DNA of 64,000 nucleotides from an uncultured Muribaculaceae bacterium (GCA_910588245.1 CAJUQP010000011.1:1-64000); one strand, 5' to 3'; numbered from the stretch's first letter, positions 17,504 through 27,955 are shown. Numbers and translations: made by a program. The notes: a model not told the origin generated them from the sequence alone.

Positions 17504-19546
17504 ATGAGACTTTCAAAAGCATTGTTTCTCCTGGTCATGGCAGGCACCTCTACGGCAGTCTGCGCCCAGGAACACCTGAAGAGCCTTGATCCCAAAGGCT
17601 TTGATCCGACAGTGAAGGCATCGGAAGATTTTTATCAGCACACCAACAAAGGCTGGATGGATTCTCATCCCCTCACTCCCGAATATGCCCGCTACGGCCA
17701 GTTCAATATCCTGAACGATTCAAGCAATAACCGTGTGCGCCGCATAGTCACCAATCTCGCCAAGACAAATCCCGCCAAGGGCACCAACGCCTACAAAATA
17801 GCGGCCCTCTATGAGACAGCCATGGACTCCGTGCGCCGCAATAAACTTGGAGCTGAGCCTATCAAGGCCGATCTCGCACGCATTGAAAATGCAAAACCGG
17901 AGGAGATGGGCGACCTGTTTCTCTGGATCCAGAAGAATTATTCCTCCCCCCTTATGGGAGCCGGGCCTATGGAAGACCTCGCCAACAGCAAACAGTATGC
18001 CATGTATGTGTCGGGAGGCGCCCTCTCACTCGGCGACCGCGATTACTACCTTAAGAACGACAAACGCAACAAAGAGGTGCGCGAGGCTTACCAGCGTCTG
18101 ATCGAGGCTCAGATGATCAACGCCGGATACAGCAAGAAAGATGCTAAAAGGATCGTGAAGAACGTCATGAAAATTGAGACGCTCCTCGCCGACTCCACTA
18201 AGACACGCGAGGAAAGCCGCAATATCGCTGCCATGTACAATCCACGCAGCATAGCCCAGCTAAAGGAAGCTTACCCCAGCTTCCCCTGGGACACATTCTT
18301 CATAGAGACAATGGGAATACAGACCCCGGAGATGGTGATCGTCACCGATCCTCGTTGCCTCAAACAGTCTGACAATCTTATGAAAACGCTGTCAGACCGC
18401 GAGAAGAAAGACTATTACCTCTGGAAGTATGTGGCAGGCGCCGCACCATATCTCAGCGACAAATTCAGCGACACAAGCTTCCAGTTCAACAAAGTCGTGA
18501 GTGGCGTAGAGCAGCAGCAGCCACGTTGGAAGCGCGCGCTTGCAGTCACCGAGGGTGTGCTCGGAGAAGGTATCGGCGAGCTCTATGTTGAGGAATATTT
18601 TCCCGAAAGCTCCAAGCAATATATGCTCGGCCTTGTGGAGAACCTGCGCAACTCACTCGGCAAGCATATCATCAATCTCCCCTGGATGAGCGACGACACC
18701 AAAGTGCAGGCGCTCAAGAAACTCAACTCCTTCACAGTCAAAATTGGCTATCCCGACAAATGGAAAGACTACTCCGCTCTGGAGATAGATCCCTCCCTCT
18801 CCTATTGGGAGAACGTGCATAACGCCGATATGTGGTCGCAGCAACAGGAACTCGCAAAATGGGGCAAACCCGTAGACCGTACTGAATGGGGCATGACTCC
18901 CCAGACGATCAACGCCTATTACAATCCCGTAAACAATGAAATCGTATTTCCCGCAGGCATTCTCCAGGCACCTTTCTTCGATCCCGAAGCAAGCGACGCG
19001 GAAAACTACGGTGGCATCGGTGTTGTCATTGGCCATGAGATGACTCATGGATTTGACGATCAGGGACGCCAATTTGATGCGGAAGGGAATATGACCAACT
19101 GGTGGACTCCCGAAGACGCTGAAGCGTTCTCAAAACTGACCAAAGGACTCGTCGCACAGTTTGACGAGGTCGAGGTTCTTCCTGGCCTGCACGCCAATGG
19201 GACATATACCTTAGGGGAGAATATTGCCGATCAGGGTGGTCTTCGTGTGGCCTATACCGCATTCCTCGACTCACAGAAAAAGAAAGGTGTCGATATCACC
19301 TCGGAATCAGCAAAGATCGACGGTCTCGATCCCTCGCAGGTTTTCTATCTGAATTTCGCCAATCTCTGGGCAGGCAACATAAGGGATGAGGAAATCCGAT
19401 CCCTTACGACAGGCGATGTACATTCACTTGGCAAAAACCGTGTAAACGTATCGCTCCGCAATCTCGAACCCTTCTTCAATGCCTTCAGCATAAAGGAGGG
19501 AGACAAGATGTTCCGTCCAGCTTCCGAACGTGTGATAATCTGGTAA
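17504..19546 (+). CDS. pepO: M13-family (neprilysin/PepO-like) zinc metallopeptidase
   Basis: This 680-residue exported endopeptidase has a cleavable signal peptide of about 21 residues (LFLLVMAGTSTAVCAQ). The zinc site is HExxH at H511-H515 (IGHEMTHGFDD) with the third ligand E572 in GENIADQGG. The C-terminal half carries the family's NAYYNPVNNEIVFPAGIL block just before the zinc motif. It should cut small peptides in the periplasm. The gene is monocistronic, ending in a very strong palindrome. Confidence 0.96.
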   Translation: MRLSKALFLLVMAGTSTAVCAQEHLKSLDPKGFDPTVKASEDFYQHTNKGWMDSHPLTPEYARYGQFNILNDSSNNRVRRIVTNLAKTNPAKGTNAYKIAALYETAMDSVRRNKLGAEPIKADLARIENAKPEEMGDLFLWIQKNYSSPLMGAGPMEDLANSKQYAMYVSGGALSLGDRDYYLKNDKRNKEVREAYQRLIEAQMINAGYSKKDAKRIVKNVMKIETLLADSTKTREESRNIAAMYNPRSIAQLKEAYPSFPWDTFFIETMGIQTPEMVIVTDPRCLKQSDNLMKTLSDREKKDYYLWKYVAGAAPYLSDKFSDTSFQFNKVVSGVEQQQPRWKRALAVTEGVLGEGIGELYVEEYFPESSKQYMLGLVENLRNSLGKHIINLPWMSDDTKVQALKKLNSFTVKIGYPDKWKDYSALEIDPSLSYWENVHNADMWSQQQELAKWGKPVDRTEWGMTPQTINAYYNPVNNEIVFPAGILQAPFFDPEASDAENYGGIGVVIGHEMTHGFDDQGRQFDAEGNMTNWWTPEDAEAFSKLTKGLVAQFDEVEVLPGLHANGTYTLGENIADQGGLRVAYTAFLDSQKKKGVDITSESAKIDGLDPSQVFYLNFANLWAGNIRDEEIRSLTTGDVHSLGKNRVNVSLRNLEPFFNAFSIKEGDKMFRPASERVIIW

Positions 19547-19554
19547 GATACCAA

Positions 19555-19610
19555 CTCATAAAACATACGGCCCCGGATCAGATCTGATCCGGGGCCGTAT
19601 GTTTTATGGG
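19555..19610. terminator. Bidirectional terminator between the M13 peptidase and prs
   Basis: This is a 56-nt palindrome centred on AGATCT. The inner 22 bp on each side are a perfect inverted repeat, and the stem extends to 28 positions with one G-T wobble. A T-run follows in each direction. It can end the peptidase transcript (+) and the prs transcript (-). Confidence 0.9.
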
Positions 19611-19706
19611 GATACTTAAAAACTCAGTTATGATTGAATATCATTTAATGGCCGGGCAGGGAAAAAGATCTGAGACCTAAACCTTAAACTCGAAACCCTA
19701 AACTTT

Positions 19707-20651
19707 TCACTTAAACAGATACTGCGAGGAAATCGACTGGTTGTTGTGGATGCGGCGGATGGTATCGGCAAAAAGCTTAGCCACAGGAAGCACCACAGCT
19801 TTCGGATTCTCTTTTCCGTAGGGTATGGAGTCAGTAAACACGATTTCGGTGAGTCCGGAGTTCTTTACCCTTTCCGTAGCAGGATCGCTCATTACGGCAT
19901 GACTGCACAACGCACGCACGGAATTGGCGCCATTCTCAATAAGAAGATCCGCGGCCTTGGTTATAGTTCCGGCGGTGTCGCTGATATCGTCGACAAGCAC
20001 AACATTCTTGCCTGTGACATCACCTATAACTGTCATCTTCTCCACGACATTGGCCTTGGCGCGCTGCTTGTGGCAGAGCACGAGGGGGACGTCGAAATAT
20101 TTGGCATATGAGTTTGCACGTTTCGCACCTCCCACATCAGGAGAAGCGATCACAAGATCCTTCAGATGCAAGCTCTCAATGTAAGGTATGAAAATTGACG
20201 AGGCATAGAGATGGTCGACAGGCACATCAAAGAATCCCTGGATCTGGTCGGCATGCAAATCCATCGTGATGAGACGGTCTATTCCGGCCACACTGAGAAG
20301 ATCAGCCACAAGCTTTGCGGCAATCGACACTCTCGGCTTATCTTTTCTGTCCTGGCGTGCCCAGCCGAAATAAGGCACTACAGCCACTATCGTGGCCGCT
20401 GATGCCCTTTTGGCGGCATCAATCATCAAGAGGAGCTCCATCAGATTGTCGCTGTTGGGGAATGTTGATTGCACCAGATAGACTTCCGCGCCGCGAATGG
20501 ATTCCTCAAATGAGACCTCAAACTCGCCGTCGGCAAAAGTCTCTATTTTCATTTTGCCTAATTCTATGCCCAGATCCTTGCAGATCGATTCTCCCAGATA
20601 GTGACTTTTCGTACCTGCGAAAACCTTTATGGGCGGAAGGTAATTGCTCAT
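19707..20651 (-). CDS. prs: Ribose-phosphate pyrophosphokinase
   Basis: This 314-residue enzyme makes PRPP from ribose 5-phosphate and ATP for nucleotide, His and Trp synthesis. The family landmarks are present: KVFAGTKSHYLGESIC at the start, ADGEFEVSFEESIRG, the ATP-binding YFGWARQDRKDKPR, the TMDLHADQIQGFF segment, and the PRPP loop VLVDDISDTAGT. ATG 20651 follows a promoter box at 20678-20685. The frame extending to 20708 starts upstream of that box. Confidence 0.97.
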   Translation of the reverse strand: MSNYLPPIKVFAGTKSHYLGESICKDLGIELGKMKIETFADGEFEVSFEESIRGAEVYLVQSTFPNSDNLMELLLMIDAAKRASAATIVAVVPYFGWARQDRKDKPRVSIAAKLVADLLSVAGIDRLITMDLHADQIQGFFDVPVDHLYASSIFIPYIESLHLKDLVIASPDVGGAKRANSYAKYFDVPLVLCHKQRAKANVVEKMTVIGDVTGKNVVLVDDISDTAGTITKAADLLIENGANSVRALCSHAVMSDPATERVKNSGLTEIVFTDSIPYGKENPKAVVLPVAKLFADTIRRIHNNQSISSQYLFK

Positions 20652-20677
20652 GATATGGAGTGGTAAAAAATTACTTG

Positions 20678-20685
20678 CAAAATTA
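20678..20685 (-). promoter_or_regulatory. -7 promoter box of prs
   Basis: TAATTTTG on the minus strand is an exact match, 27 nt before the prs ATG and 3 bp after the end of the amylase stop codon. prs can be transcribed alone even though amylase read-through is possible. Confidence 0.65.
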
Positions 20686-20688
20686 AAA

Positions 20689-22470
20689 TTATTTTTTCGA
20701 TTTTCCACCTTTTCCGGAGGATTTCTTTTCCCCTCTGAGGGCTGAACCAGACATTTTGTGGTCTGTCAGTGCTTTCTTTTTGCCAATAGGGAGCACAAGG
20801 GCATCGCCTGCGCTCATATAGACAGTGAGCGGAAGTGTAGACGACAGATTGAGTTTGTGAGGTTTTCCCCAAAGCAGATCGGATGTCACAATCTCCCCTC
20901 TCTCAAGTCCCGACATTTCGAAAGCGAGATCGGGAATGACGAGGCTTACATGGCCTGCCTCTTTAGAGAAATTGGCCATTATCAGCAGTATGTCGTCCCC
21001 TTTATAGCGAAGAAACGCGAAATTCGTGTGTGGATTGAAACCCGGCAGACGAAGATTTACATACATGAGATCGAAAAAAGCACCTTCACGCAGAGCCTCA
21101 CGCTCGTTGCAGAGAGTGAGCACGCTCTTGTAGACATTGCGAAGCCAGCGCTCGTGAGGGGAAAGCAGGGAGTCATCGCATGCTCCGTCGTGATACCAAC
21201 GGCGAATAGTCGACACGCTCCAGTAGTCGAAGATGGTTGTCCTGTTGTTTTCGCCGGCGAAACCTTCATTGTCGCGCGCCGACTCTCCCAGTTCCTGACC
21301 GTAGTACATCAGGAAAGGTCCCCTCGAGATCATGGCCGACACCACAAGTGAAGGCACCACCCTCAGGGAATCTCCGGCATAGGCTCTCGATCCGAATCTT
21401 ACCTCGTCATGATTCTCCAGAAAGTTCACCATGCGGTCGCCGATGCCGTCTACTGTCTGCCAGCATCCGGTGAGCTGGGCCGCAGACCATCCCTGTGTCT
21501 CTATGCCGACCAACGTGTCATAAAGATTTACCTTATCATAGAGATAATCGAAGCATCCATAATCAAGGAACGGACGGTAGAGCGCCACATCATATATCTC
21601 ACCGATGAAGAATATATGGGGATAGAGCTCCTTGACCTGGGGAATAGCCCAGTGCCAGAAAGCGAGCGGCACCATGAAGACCATATCGCATCGGAATCCG
21701 TCAATTCCCTTCGAGGCCCAGAACTTCAGGATGTGAAGCATCTTATGCCAGGTGTCGGGAATCGGGTCAAAATGGTCGGAGCCGTCGTTGTAGTCATGTC
21801 CGTAATTCAACTTCACAGTCTCATACCAATCGTTTGGGCCGCAGAACGCCGTAAAGCAGTCGTTGCCCGTAGCTTTTGCCGGAAACTCGACATATGGTTT
21901 GTCGCCCTCGGCACTGAGATTGATCGAAGGATAGAAAAGCTGGTTGGAGATATAGTAATAATTATTGTCGGCGGCGAAATTCATATTTGTATTGTCGCGG
22001 AGACCGAAATCCTCCACCCCATTGGTAGCCTTGTCGGAATGATATACCCTCGCGGTATGGTTTGGAACATTGTCGATTATGATCTTCATGTTCTCATTAT
22101 GGACACGTCTCACGAGGTTCTCGAATTCTTTCATCCTGTCGGGCACAGACTCAGCCAGGGCCGGATCTATGTCATAATAGTCCTTTATGGCGTATGGAGA
22201 ACCCGCCTCCCCCTTAACCACATTCGGATTGTCGGGATCGATACCGTATTCCGAGAAGTCGGTCTTGGTGGCATGCTCGATCACTCCGGTAAACCACAGA
22301 CAGTTCACTCCGAGATCGCGTATGCTACGGAGCACATGAGACGTGTAATCATTGAGTTTACCGCTGCCATTCTGCGCAAGTGTTCCCCAGGGCACGCAGT
22401 TGGCATTGGTATTAGTCATTATTCTTGGAAATAATTGATAGATTATCAGTTTTTCCTTGGAGTCGTACAT
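20689..22470 (-). CDS. GH13-family alpha-amylase-like glycoside hydrolase
   Basis: This 593-residue TIM-barrel enzyme has the GH13 catalytic triad: nucleophile D262 (GIDGFRCD), acid/base E291 (FFIGEIYD) and D355 (NFLENHDEVRF). The IIDNVPNHT motif near residue 131 is also typical. No signal peptide is present, so it probably acts in the cytoplasm on glycogen or imported malto-oligosaccharides. The C-terminal 30 residues are very rich in Lys, Gly and Ser (GEKKSSGKGGKSKK), an unusual basic tail. It lies 20 bp downstream of the patatin gene and is probably cotranscribed with it. Confidence 0.92.
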   Translation of the reverse strand: MYDSKEKLIIYQLFPRIMTNTNANCVPWGTLAQNGSGKLNDYTSHVLRSIRDLGVNCLWFTGVIEHATKTDFSEYGIDPDNPNVVKGEAGSPYAIKDYYDIDPALAESVPDRMKEFENLVRRVHNENMKIIIDNVPNHTARVYHSDKATNGVEDFGLRDNTNMNFAADNNYYYISNQLFYPSINLSAEGDKPYVEFPAKATGNDCFTAFCGPNDWYETVKLNYGHDYNDGSDHFDPIPDTWHKMLHILKFWASKGIDGFRCDMVFMVPLAFWHWAIPQVKELYPHIFFIGEIYDVALYRPFLDYGCFDYLYDKVNLYDTLVGIETQGWSAAQLTGCWQTVDGIGDRMVNFLENHDEVRFGSRAYAGDSLRVVPSLVVSAMISRGPFLMYYGQELGESARDNEGFAGENNRTTIFDYWSVSTIRRWYHDGACDDSLLSPHERWLRNVYKSVLTLCNEREALREGAFFDLMYVNLRLPGFNPHTNFAFLRYKGDDILLIMANFSKEAGHVSLVIPDLAFEMSGLERGEIVTSDLLWGKPHKLNLSSTLPLTVYMSAGDALVLPIGKKKALTDHKMSGSALRGEKKSSGKGGKSKK

Positions 22471-22490
22471 GATGCGGTTCGTATTATGGT

Positions 22491-23300
22491 TTATTCGTTT
22501 AGTATCTTCTCAAGTGCGCGACAGGTCGTATCGTAGCCTATCGCGACACCTTTATGCAGTCCTTTGAGATCGAATGTCTTCACTGTGCTCATATTCTCGA
22601 TCTCTATAACATGGTCGCAAAGACGGATGTCCTGAGGCACATTAGCCTTCATCATAAGCTGGAAAGAACGGTAGGCAATGTCGATTATCGACGGTCTCCC
22701 TTGCGTGGCCCGCTTCATGGGATTGCAATTTATACCGTATAGGTCCGTACAGTATTCACGGATAGCCCACGCCGGAAGATTCCGGAGCACTCCACCGTCA
22801 ACATAGTTCACCCCGTTGATCTTGATAGGATTGAATATGATAGGGATGCAGCATGAGGCAAGCACACGTGGCACAATCTCACCCTTTCCCCATCCCACGG
22901 ACTTGGCATGGTCGAAATCAGTGGCACAAATCACAGTGGGGATCTTCATATCCTCCAGATTCCTTACCGGAAGCCAGCGTTCGAGAAGTTTTCCGAATCT
23001 ATCAAGCTTCATGAATCCATATTTTGGAATCGACCACTCCGTGAAATCATCAAGACTCGAAGCCTCAGTAAAACACTCAATAATGTCTTCAGGCGTAAGA
23101 CCCGCGCCATAAAGAGCCGCGGCTATCGATCCGGCCGAGACTCCCGAGAGTATATCCGGATGGAGTCCGAATTGCTCGAAGGCCTTGAAGACACCAATAT
23201 GGGCGAAACCCTTGGCACCTCCGCCACTCAGAGCAAGTCCGAGTGTGCGGTCACGCTTAAGGCCGAGCCGATCGAGTATTCCTTCTATTTTCCAGGCCAT
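22491..23300 (-). CDS. Patatin-like phospholipase (RssA-type)
   Basis: This is a 269-residue cytoplasmic serine acyl hydrolase. The oxyanion loop is SGGGAKGFAHIG (from residue 25), the nucleophile S55 lies in SGVSAGS and the catalytic aspartate D168 in VDGG. Length and domain content match the stand-alone RssA group. The natural lipid substrate is unknown. It has its own promoter box overlapping the end of tamB and probably leads a two-gene unit with the amylase. Confidence 0.93.
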   Translation of the reverse strand: MAWKIEGILDRLGLKRDRTLGLALSGGGAKGFAHIGVFKAFEQFGLHPDILSGVSAGSIAAALYGAGLTPEDIIECFTEASSLDDFTEWSIPKYGFMKLDRFGKLLERWLPVRNLEDMKIPTVICATDFDHAKSVGWGKGEIVPRVLASCCIPIIFNPIKINGVNYVDGGVLRNLPAWAIREYCTDLYGINCNPMKRATQGRPSIIDIAYRSFQLMMKANVPQDIRLCDHVIEIENMSTVKTFDLKGLHKGVAIGYDTTCRALEKILNE

Positions 23301-23363
23301 CCGAGCAGATTTGTCTTATACATAATTATATCACGAAAGGCATTCGAAGCCTTTCCGTCTTTG

Positions 23364-23371
23364 CAAATTTA
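23364..23371 (-). promoter_or_regulatory. -7 promoter box of the patatin-amylase unit, overlapping the tamB stop codon
   Basis: TAAATTTG on the minus strand matches TAnnTTTG. Its first three bases are the TAA stop of tamB (23369-23371). The leader would be about 57 nt. Confidence 0.55.
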
Positions 23372-26300
23372 GTCATTTTTTCCTGAATCACCCACTTTTT
23401 CTCCACTATTTTCCATTTTGTCGTCATTCCCGGAGATACTGTCGCTATCCTCCTCATGCTTTTTATGGCGCTCACGCCATCTTCTGAGAAAACTGAAGGG
23501 ATTGTCGAAATCCTTGCGGTAGATCACTCCAATACCCTGCGTCGTGAGTGCCTGACGCAGATAATAGTTCTGATCATTGAAATGATTATAAGCTTTCAGA
23601 CGCAGATTGCCGCTTTTAGATAGCAGATATTCGATATCGAAGTCTCCCACAAATGTGGTCTGCGACGTACTGCGGTCGCGATAGCCGAAATTGCCGTTGA
23701 TGAGCAGACGATTATCGAGAAGTCGCGACGAAAGCGCAACATCGACCTCAATGTCGGAAAAATCACCCTTGTCGCTTCGGAACGACGGGGCAAGAGTGAA
23801 TTTGTCGGTTAGCTGACCAAGCATGTTGGAAAGCTGGGAAGACAATGTCGACGACGCCACTGAAGCCAGTTCGCCACCATTGCTTGTCGCACCCATGTAT
23901 TCCGGAGTATAGAACCGGTTGAGCGCGAGAAGATATATGATCTGCCGGCTCATCATATCGTCGGTGGAGATTATGCTCTTCACCTTTCTCTCCACATCGC
24001 GTGTCAGCGTGGGGAGCTCGATATCAAACGTTATGTCGGGATGCTGCATTTCGCCGTAGACCATCAGGAGCGCATCGACAGGCACATTGGTGCGGGCAAG
24101 ATCACGGTCGGTGGAGAAACTCTTATCGAGATCGGAGAGATTCGTATTGACCCTATAGGCGGCCGTTATGTCGAGCTGAGCGTTGAATGGATCTCCGTTA
24201 AACGATATGCTGCTTCCACGCCGTATACTGAAATCCCGTAATATGAGATCCTGAAGAGAAAAATTGTAGTTTCCCTCGTCAAGGATATATTTTCCGAACA
24301 TCTGCATCTCGTCGCTCTCCGAATCGTAGTCTATCTGAAGGCTGCCGTTCCCTCTGGCGGTGATCTTGTCTCCGGCCACCGGATCCATCACAAGTGTCAT
24401 AAGCGTGGAAGGCGTCACCGACCCGCGGATATCAATCATGAACTTCGAAAGGTGGTCTTCCTCCTTGGCCATTTTTTTCTGGAGAGCGGAGATCACGGGA
24501 GAGATAGAATCAGCTTTCAGCCGCTCGGCTTCCTCTTTACGCCGGTCGGAGAAGGTCAGGAAACGGTAATCTTCAGCCGCCTGAGTATCGTTGAGCACGA
24601 ATGTGAACCGCGAATTTCCGACCGCAGTCATGTCGACAGAGACAGAAACAGCGCCCGGCCAGCCTCTGACTATCGCATTGCCATTACCGTAAAATGTGCC
24701 ATACCAGTCTGGATTTATCTTTGAATTAGTATCGTAGCACAGCATTCCCCTCACGTCGGAAATCCTGAAATTAAATCGTGGTTCATGGAAATACCTGTGG
24801 GTAAGCTCTCCTGAAAGTATCGCCGAATGGCCTTCGCGGTCATACAGACGGAACGAAGGAATCACTATGCGTCCCGGGTTAAGGATCACGGAATCCGTGC
24901 CGTGGTAATAACAATTGGTATAATCGAGTTTTATAGCCACAGAGTCGGCAAGGATACGCCCGGTCAGGTCAATGTCGCTGAATGTGCCGAACAGCTTGGC
25001 TTTACCTGAAGCATGACCTTTTACATCGGAGGTAAAAGCTGACATAAAGGGACCAAGAAAACCTACAGGCACCCTGTCGGCGTCTATGGCGAAACTCAGG
25101 GAATCGCGGGTCACCCATATGCCTCCGTCGATCGTTGACTTCCTGCCAAACTCACCTGTGATATCGGCAAAAATCTCCACCTCTTTCTCGGCATTGTTCC
25201 ATCGGCTGCTTATCACTCCGTCACCTAAGACAGCGCCATTATACGAAAGACCCTTGATGGAGAGATTGTCGGTCGATGCCTTCGGCTCCTTCCCGAGGGC
25301 CTCATGGGCGGTTATGTCTCCAGTGGCTGTGCCTCCGAACGTGACATAATTGATGTTGAGAGTGTCGAAAACATATCCGACATCAATATCAGCAAGCCTT
25401 ACGGTCAATGAGTCGAGGGGAGAGGATGACGCACGCCCGTCAATCTCTATAAACTGGCCGCCATGCCATATGCGGAGGTCATTGACGTCAAGGATGCCGT
25501 CGTCGTATGTTATGTCCGATTTGTCGATATTCCATTTGGTTGTGCCGAATTCAAACACCGACGGATTGATGTCGAGTCGCGCCTCAGGTTTCCCGCTGAG
25601 TTCATCTTTGCTGATCTTGGCCCCGAGAGATAACATCCCGTTGAGGAAAGCCGTGCCGATTGTCTCCCAGCTGACATCGGCAAATATATCATCATGCTGG
25701 GCCAGAAGGCTAAGATTGAGCGCCATGTCACCCTTTTTGGCAGGGAAGGAAGTGAAGGCGTTAAGACGCGCTGTACCCTCGTTGCCGTCAAGGTCAAACT
25801 TAAGACGGGTGTCTCTCACAAGCTTATTCTTTCCCTGCTGGAGATACGGCGCATCGATCACAAGATTCGCAGTCTCCTCACTGCCTGATATTCCACCCGC
25901 GACAGGCACATCGACAAGAAGTCTCACTGGAAGATTGAGGAATTCGGCAAGCGTATTGTCAGGCTTGATATTGAAATTGAATTGGAGATCAGAAAGATAT
26001 GCTGGCTCATCCTTTCTACTTACCGGAGGAAGGATACATGGCACTGCGGAAGAAAGCATATTCCTCACCGCCGAAGGCAGATCCTTTACTTTAAACGTTC
26101 CCGACAAATCCCCGTCGACCCAGTCGCTTCTTAGAGTAATCTTCCGGATATCCCCATCTATTGATGATGTGAGAAGCAGCCGGTCAAGCGACAGGGATTT
26201 AGATTCCGGAGCAAAAAATTCCACATCAGTAAGACGTGCCTCGCCGGTCACATTGTCTATATTGTCGCCGGCCAGCTGCGCACTTAGCTTTCCGGACAGC

Positions 26301-27955
26301 GTGTAGTCGGGATACTTCTTAAGGAAGCCGAGACGGTACGGATGGAAATACCTGACATCGGCAAGCAGGTTGAGCCAGGATTCAGCACCGTCGAGATATC
26401 CTTTCCCCTCCAAAGTGGCATTTGCCATCTCATTATCTATAGTGGCTTCCGCACTGATATCTTTTCCTGTCTTCTCCAACACAGCCACCATACCGCCGTA
26501 AGGGATTCCGTCATAAAGGAATTCAGATATATATGCCTCCGCTCTTCCCTCCATGTCATTCCCGGCTAAGCTTCCCGATAGCGTCACGTCGGCAGTAGCC
26601 ACACCGATCCTCTTGTCATCAAGCATACGGCCAAGATCCAGACGGTCGGCCGATGCCTCGCCCGAAAAAGCTGCATGCCCTTTCCTTAGGCCTGAAGCTT
26701 TCCCCGATATCGCTATTTCCCCACAGGATGTCAAGATATTGACATCGGCCTCAGCCACTGCGGCCGCACGCTTGAAATAGCCACTTCCTGTCAATTCTAT
26801 GTCTCCGGTGTTTCTGATGATACGCCCGACTTTCTCCGTTAATGAGGACACATGGCGAAGTATTTCTGACACTGCCTCGGTGCCGGCTCTCAACTTAATG
26901 TCATCTATGGAAAAGGCAAATTTCTCTTTGTCTGATAAACCTGACCCTTCACCTTTGATATCGAGAAAAAGATCTGAACCTTCCATAGCAAGCGAAAATC
27001 GCCTCAGATCCACCCTATCCGAGTTTCCCTCAGCCTCAACAGAAAGCATCAATGGTTCCTGGTAGCGGTGAAGGTCTGGGAGAAGCCATGAGAAATCGGA
27101 AAGAGATACGGTGTTATCAACAATGACAAACTGATGGTTACCCTCTTTCAGGGCTCGTGGGATGTCGTTAAATCCGTCGTATGAGAGGAATATGTCGGAA
27201 GGACGTATTTCCGTTGCCGGAAGTTTGAGCACAAAATTCTCCACCGAGAGCGACTTTGCAGTGATATGGCTCCGGAAAGCCACAGTCTCCACATCAAGGC
27301 CTCCCGACATTGTGAACGACAGACGACGCAGGTCAACAATAAAATCGTCGTTGGCGATTCTCGGGAGATTGATATCCGCCTTAAGATCGCTTATCCGCAG
27401 GTGGTTGAAATCAGTCCTATCCTTATCCACGGAACGCGGAATCCATTCCTTATCCAGCGACACAGCACAACGCCTCAACACCACATTATGAAAATTCAGA
27501 TCAAACTTCGCAGGAGGTTTGTTGCGATCCTTGGGTTTGAAAGCATTGATTAGAAACTGGATATTCAGTGGGGAGCCGGGAGCTGCCTGCCGGATATTCG
27601 CGTCAAGACCTATTATCTCTGCATAGTTAAGCTCGACCTTCCCCTCTCTGAGAAGATGCCACAACCTTATGCCGGCTCCGAGCGACTCAATCGACAGACA
27701 ACGGTGTCCGTCCGGGTCGAACACCCTGACGTCATGGAGCATTACCTCATTAAAAGGAGAAACCGTCAGCGATCCGATCTCAAGACGCGATCCGATAAAC
27801 GCCGACGCTTCTTTCTCGACCTCTCCCTTCACAAAATTCTGAAAAGATGGCACTGAAAGAAGAATATATGACGCAAGATAAAGCACCACGACCATTATGA
27901 TCACAGTGAACAGTATGCCTCTCGCCGCTTTATATAGTGTTCTGACTTTATTCAT
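23369..27955 (-). CDS. tamB: TamB-family (AsmA-like) envelope bridge protein
   Basis: This is a 1528-residue protein with one N-terminal membrane helix (about residues 13-38, ILFTVIIMVVVLYLASYILL). A very long beta-rich, repetitive periplasmic region and a C-terminal TamB/DUF490 domain follow, and the protein ends in a charged tail. Such proteins span the periplasm and carry phospholipids or assist outer-membrane protein assembly. Near the end the protein reads like a beta-barrel-type segment (VALSSRLLDNRLLINGNFGY). ATG 27955 is chosen because the promoter box at 28006-28013 lies inside the longer frame (to 28057). No tamA-like gene is adjacent. Confidence 0.92.
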   Translation of the reverse strand: MNKVRTLYKAARGILFTVIIMVVVLYLASYILLSVPSFQNFVKGEVEKEASAFIGSRLEIGSLTVSPFNEVMLHDVRVFDPDGHRCLSIESLGAGIRLWHLLREGKVELNYAEIIGLDANIRQAAPGSPLNIQFLINAFKPKDRNKPPAKFDLNFHNVVLRRCAVSLDKEWIPRSVDKDRTDFNHLRISDLKADINLPRIANDDFIVDLRRLSFTMSGGLDVETVAFRSHITAKSLSVENFVLKLPATEIRPSDIFLSYDGFNDIPRALKEGNHQFVIVDNTVSLSDFSWLLPDLHRYQEPLMLSVEAEGNSDRVDLRRFSLAMEGSDLFLDIKGEGSGLSDKEKFAFSIDDIKLRAGTEAVSEILRHVSSLTEKVGRIIRNTGDIELTGSGYFKRAAAVAEADVNILTSCGEIAISGKASGLRKGHAAFSGEASADRLDLGRMLDDKRIGVATADVTLSGSLAGNDMEGRAEAYISEFLYDGIPYGGMVAVLEKTGKDISAEATIDNEMANATLEGKGYLDGAESWLNLLADVRYFHPYRLGFLKKYPDYTLSGKLSAQLAGDNIDNVTGEARLTDVEFFAPESKSLSLDRLLLTSSIDGDIRKITLRSDWVDGDLSGTFKVKDLPSAVRNMLSSAVPCILPPVSRKDEPAYLSDLQFNFNIKPDNTLAEFLNLPVRLLVDVPVAGGISGSEETANLVIDAPYLQQGKNKLVRDTRLKFDLDGNEGTARLNAFTSFPAKKGDMALNLSLLAQHDDIFADVSWETIGTAFLNGMLSLGAKISKDELSGKPEARLDINPSVFEFGTTKWNIDKSDITYDDGILDVNDLRIWHGGQFIEIDGRASSSPLDSLTVRLADIDVGYVFDTLNINYVTFGGTATGDITAHEALGKEPKASTDNLSIKGLSYNGAVLGDGVISSRWNNAEKEVEIFADITGEFGRKSTIDGGIWVTRDSLSFAIDADRVPVGFLGPFMSAFTSDVKGHASGKAKLFGTFSDIDLTGRILADSVAIKLDYTNCYYHGTDSVILNPGRIVIPSFRLYDREGHSAILSGELTHRYFHEPRFNFRISDVRGMLCYDTNSKINPDWYGTFYGNGNAIVRGWPGAVSVSVDMTAVGNSRFTFVLNDTQAAEDYRFLTFSDRRKEEAERLKADSISPVISALQKKMAKEEDHLSKFMIDIRGSVTPSTLMTLVMDPVAGDKITARGNGSLQIDYDSESDEMQMFGKYILDEGNYNFSLQDLILRDFSIRRGSSISFNGDPFNAQLDITAAYRVNTNLSDLDKSFSTDRDLARTNVPVDALLMVYGEMQHPDITFDIELPTLTRDVERKVKSIISTDDMMSRQIIYLLALNRFYTPEYMGATSNGGELASVASSTLSSQLSNMLGQLTDKFTLAPSFRSDKGDFSDIEVDVALSSRLLDNRLLINGNFGYRDRSTSQTTFVGDFDIEYLLSKSGNLRLKAYNHFNDQNYYLRQALTTQGIGVIYRKDFDNPFSFLRRWRERHKKHEEDSDSISGNDDKMENSGEKVGDSGKND

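Noticed and set aside
19555..19610. Site-specific recombination or replication site (long perfect palindrome)
   Set aside because: It lies between two convergent gene ends and is flanked by T-runs, so a bidirectional terminator explains it. Similar palindromes end other units at 38916, 39567 and 44591.
21409..22434. 341-codon frame antisense to the GH13 gene
   Set aside because: It mirrors the codon structure of the amylase, whose catalytic triad is intact. No independent motif.
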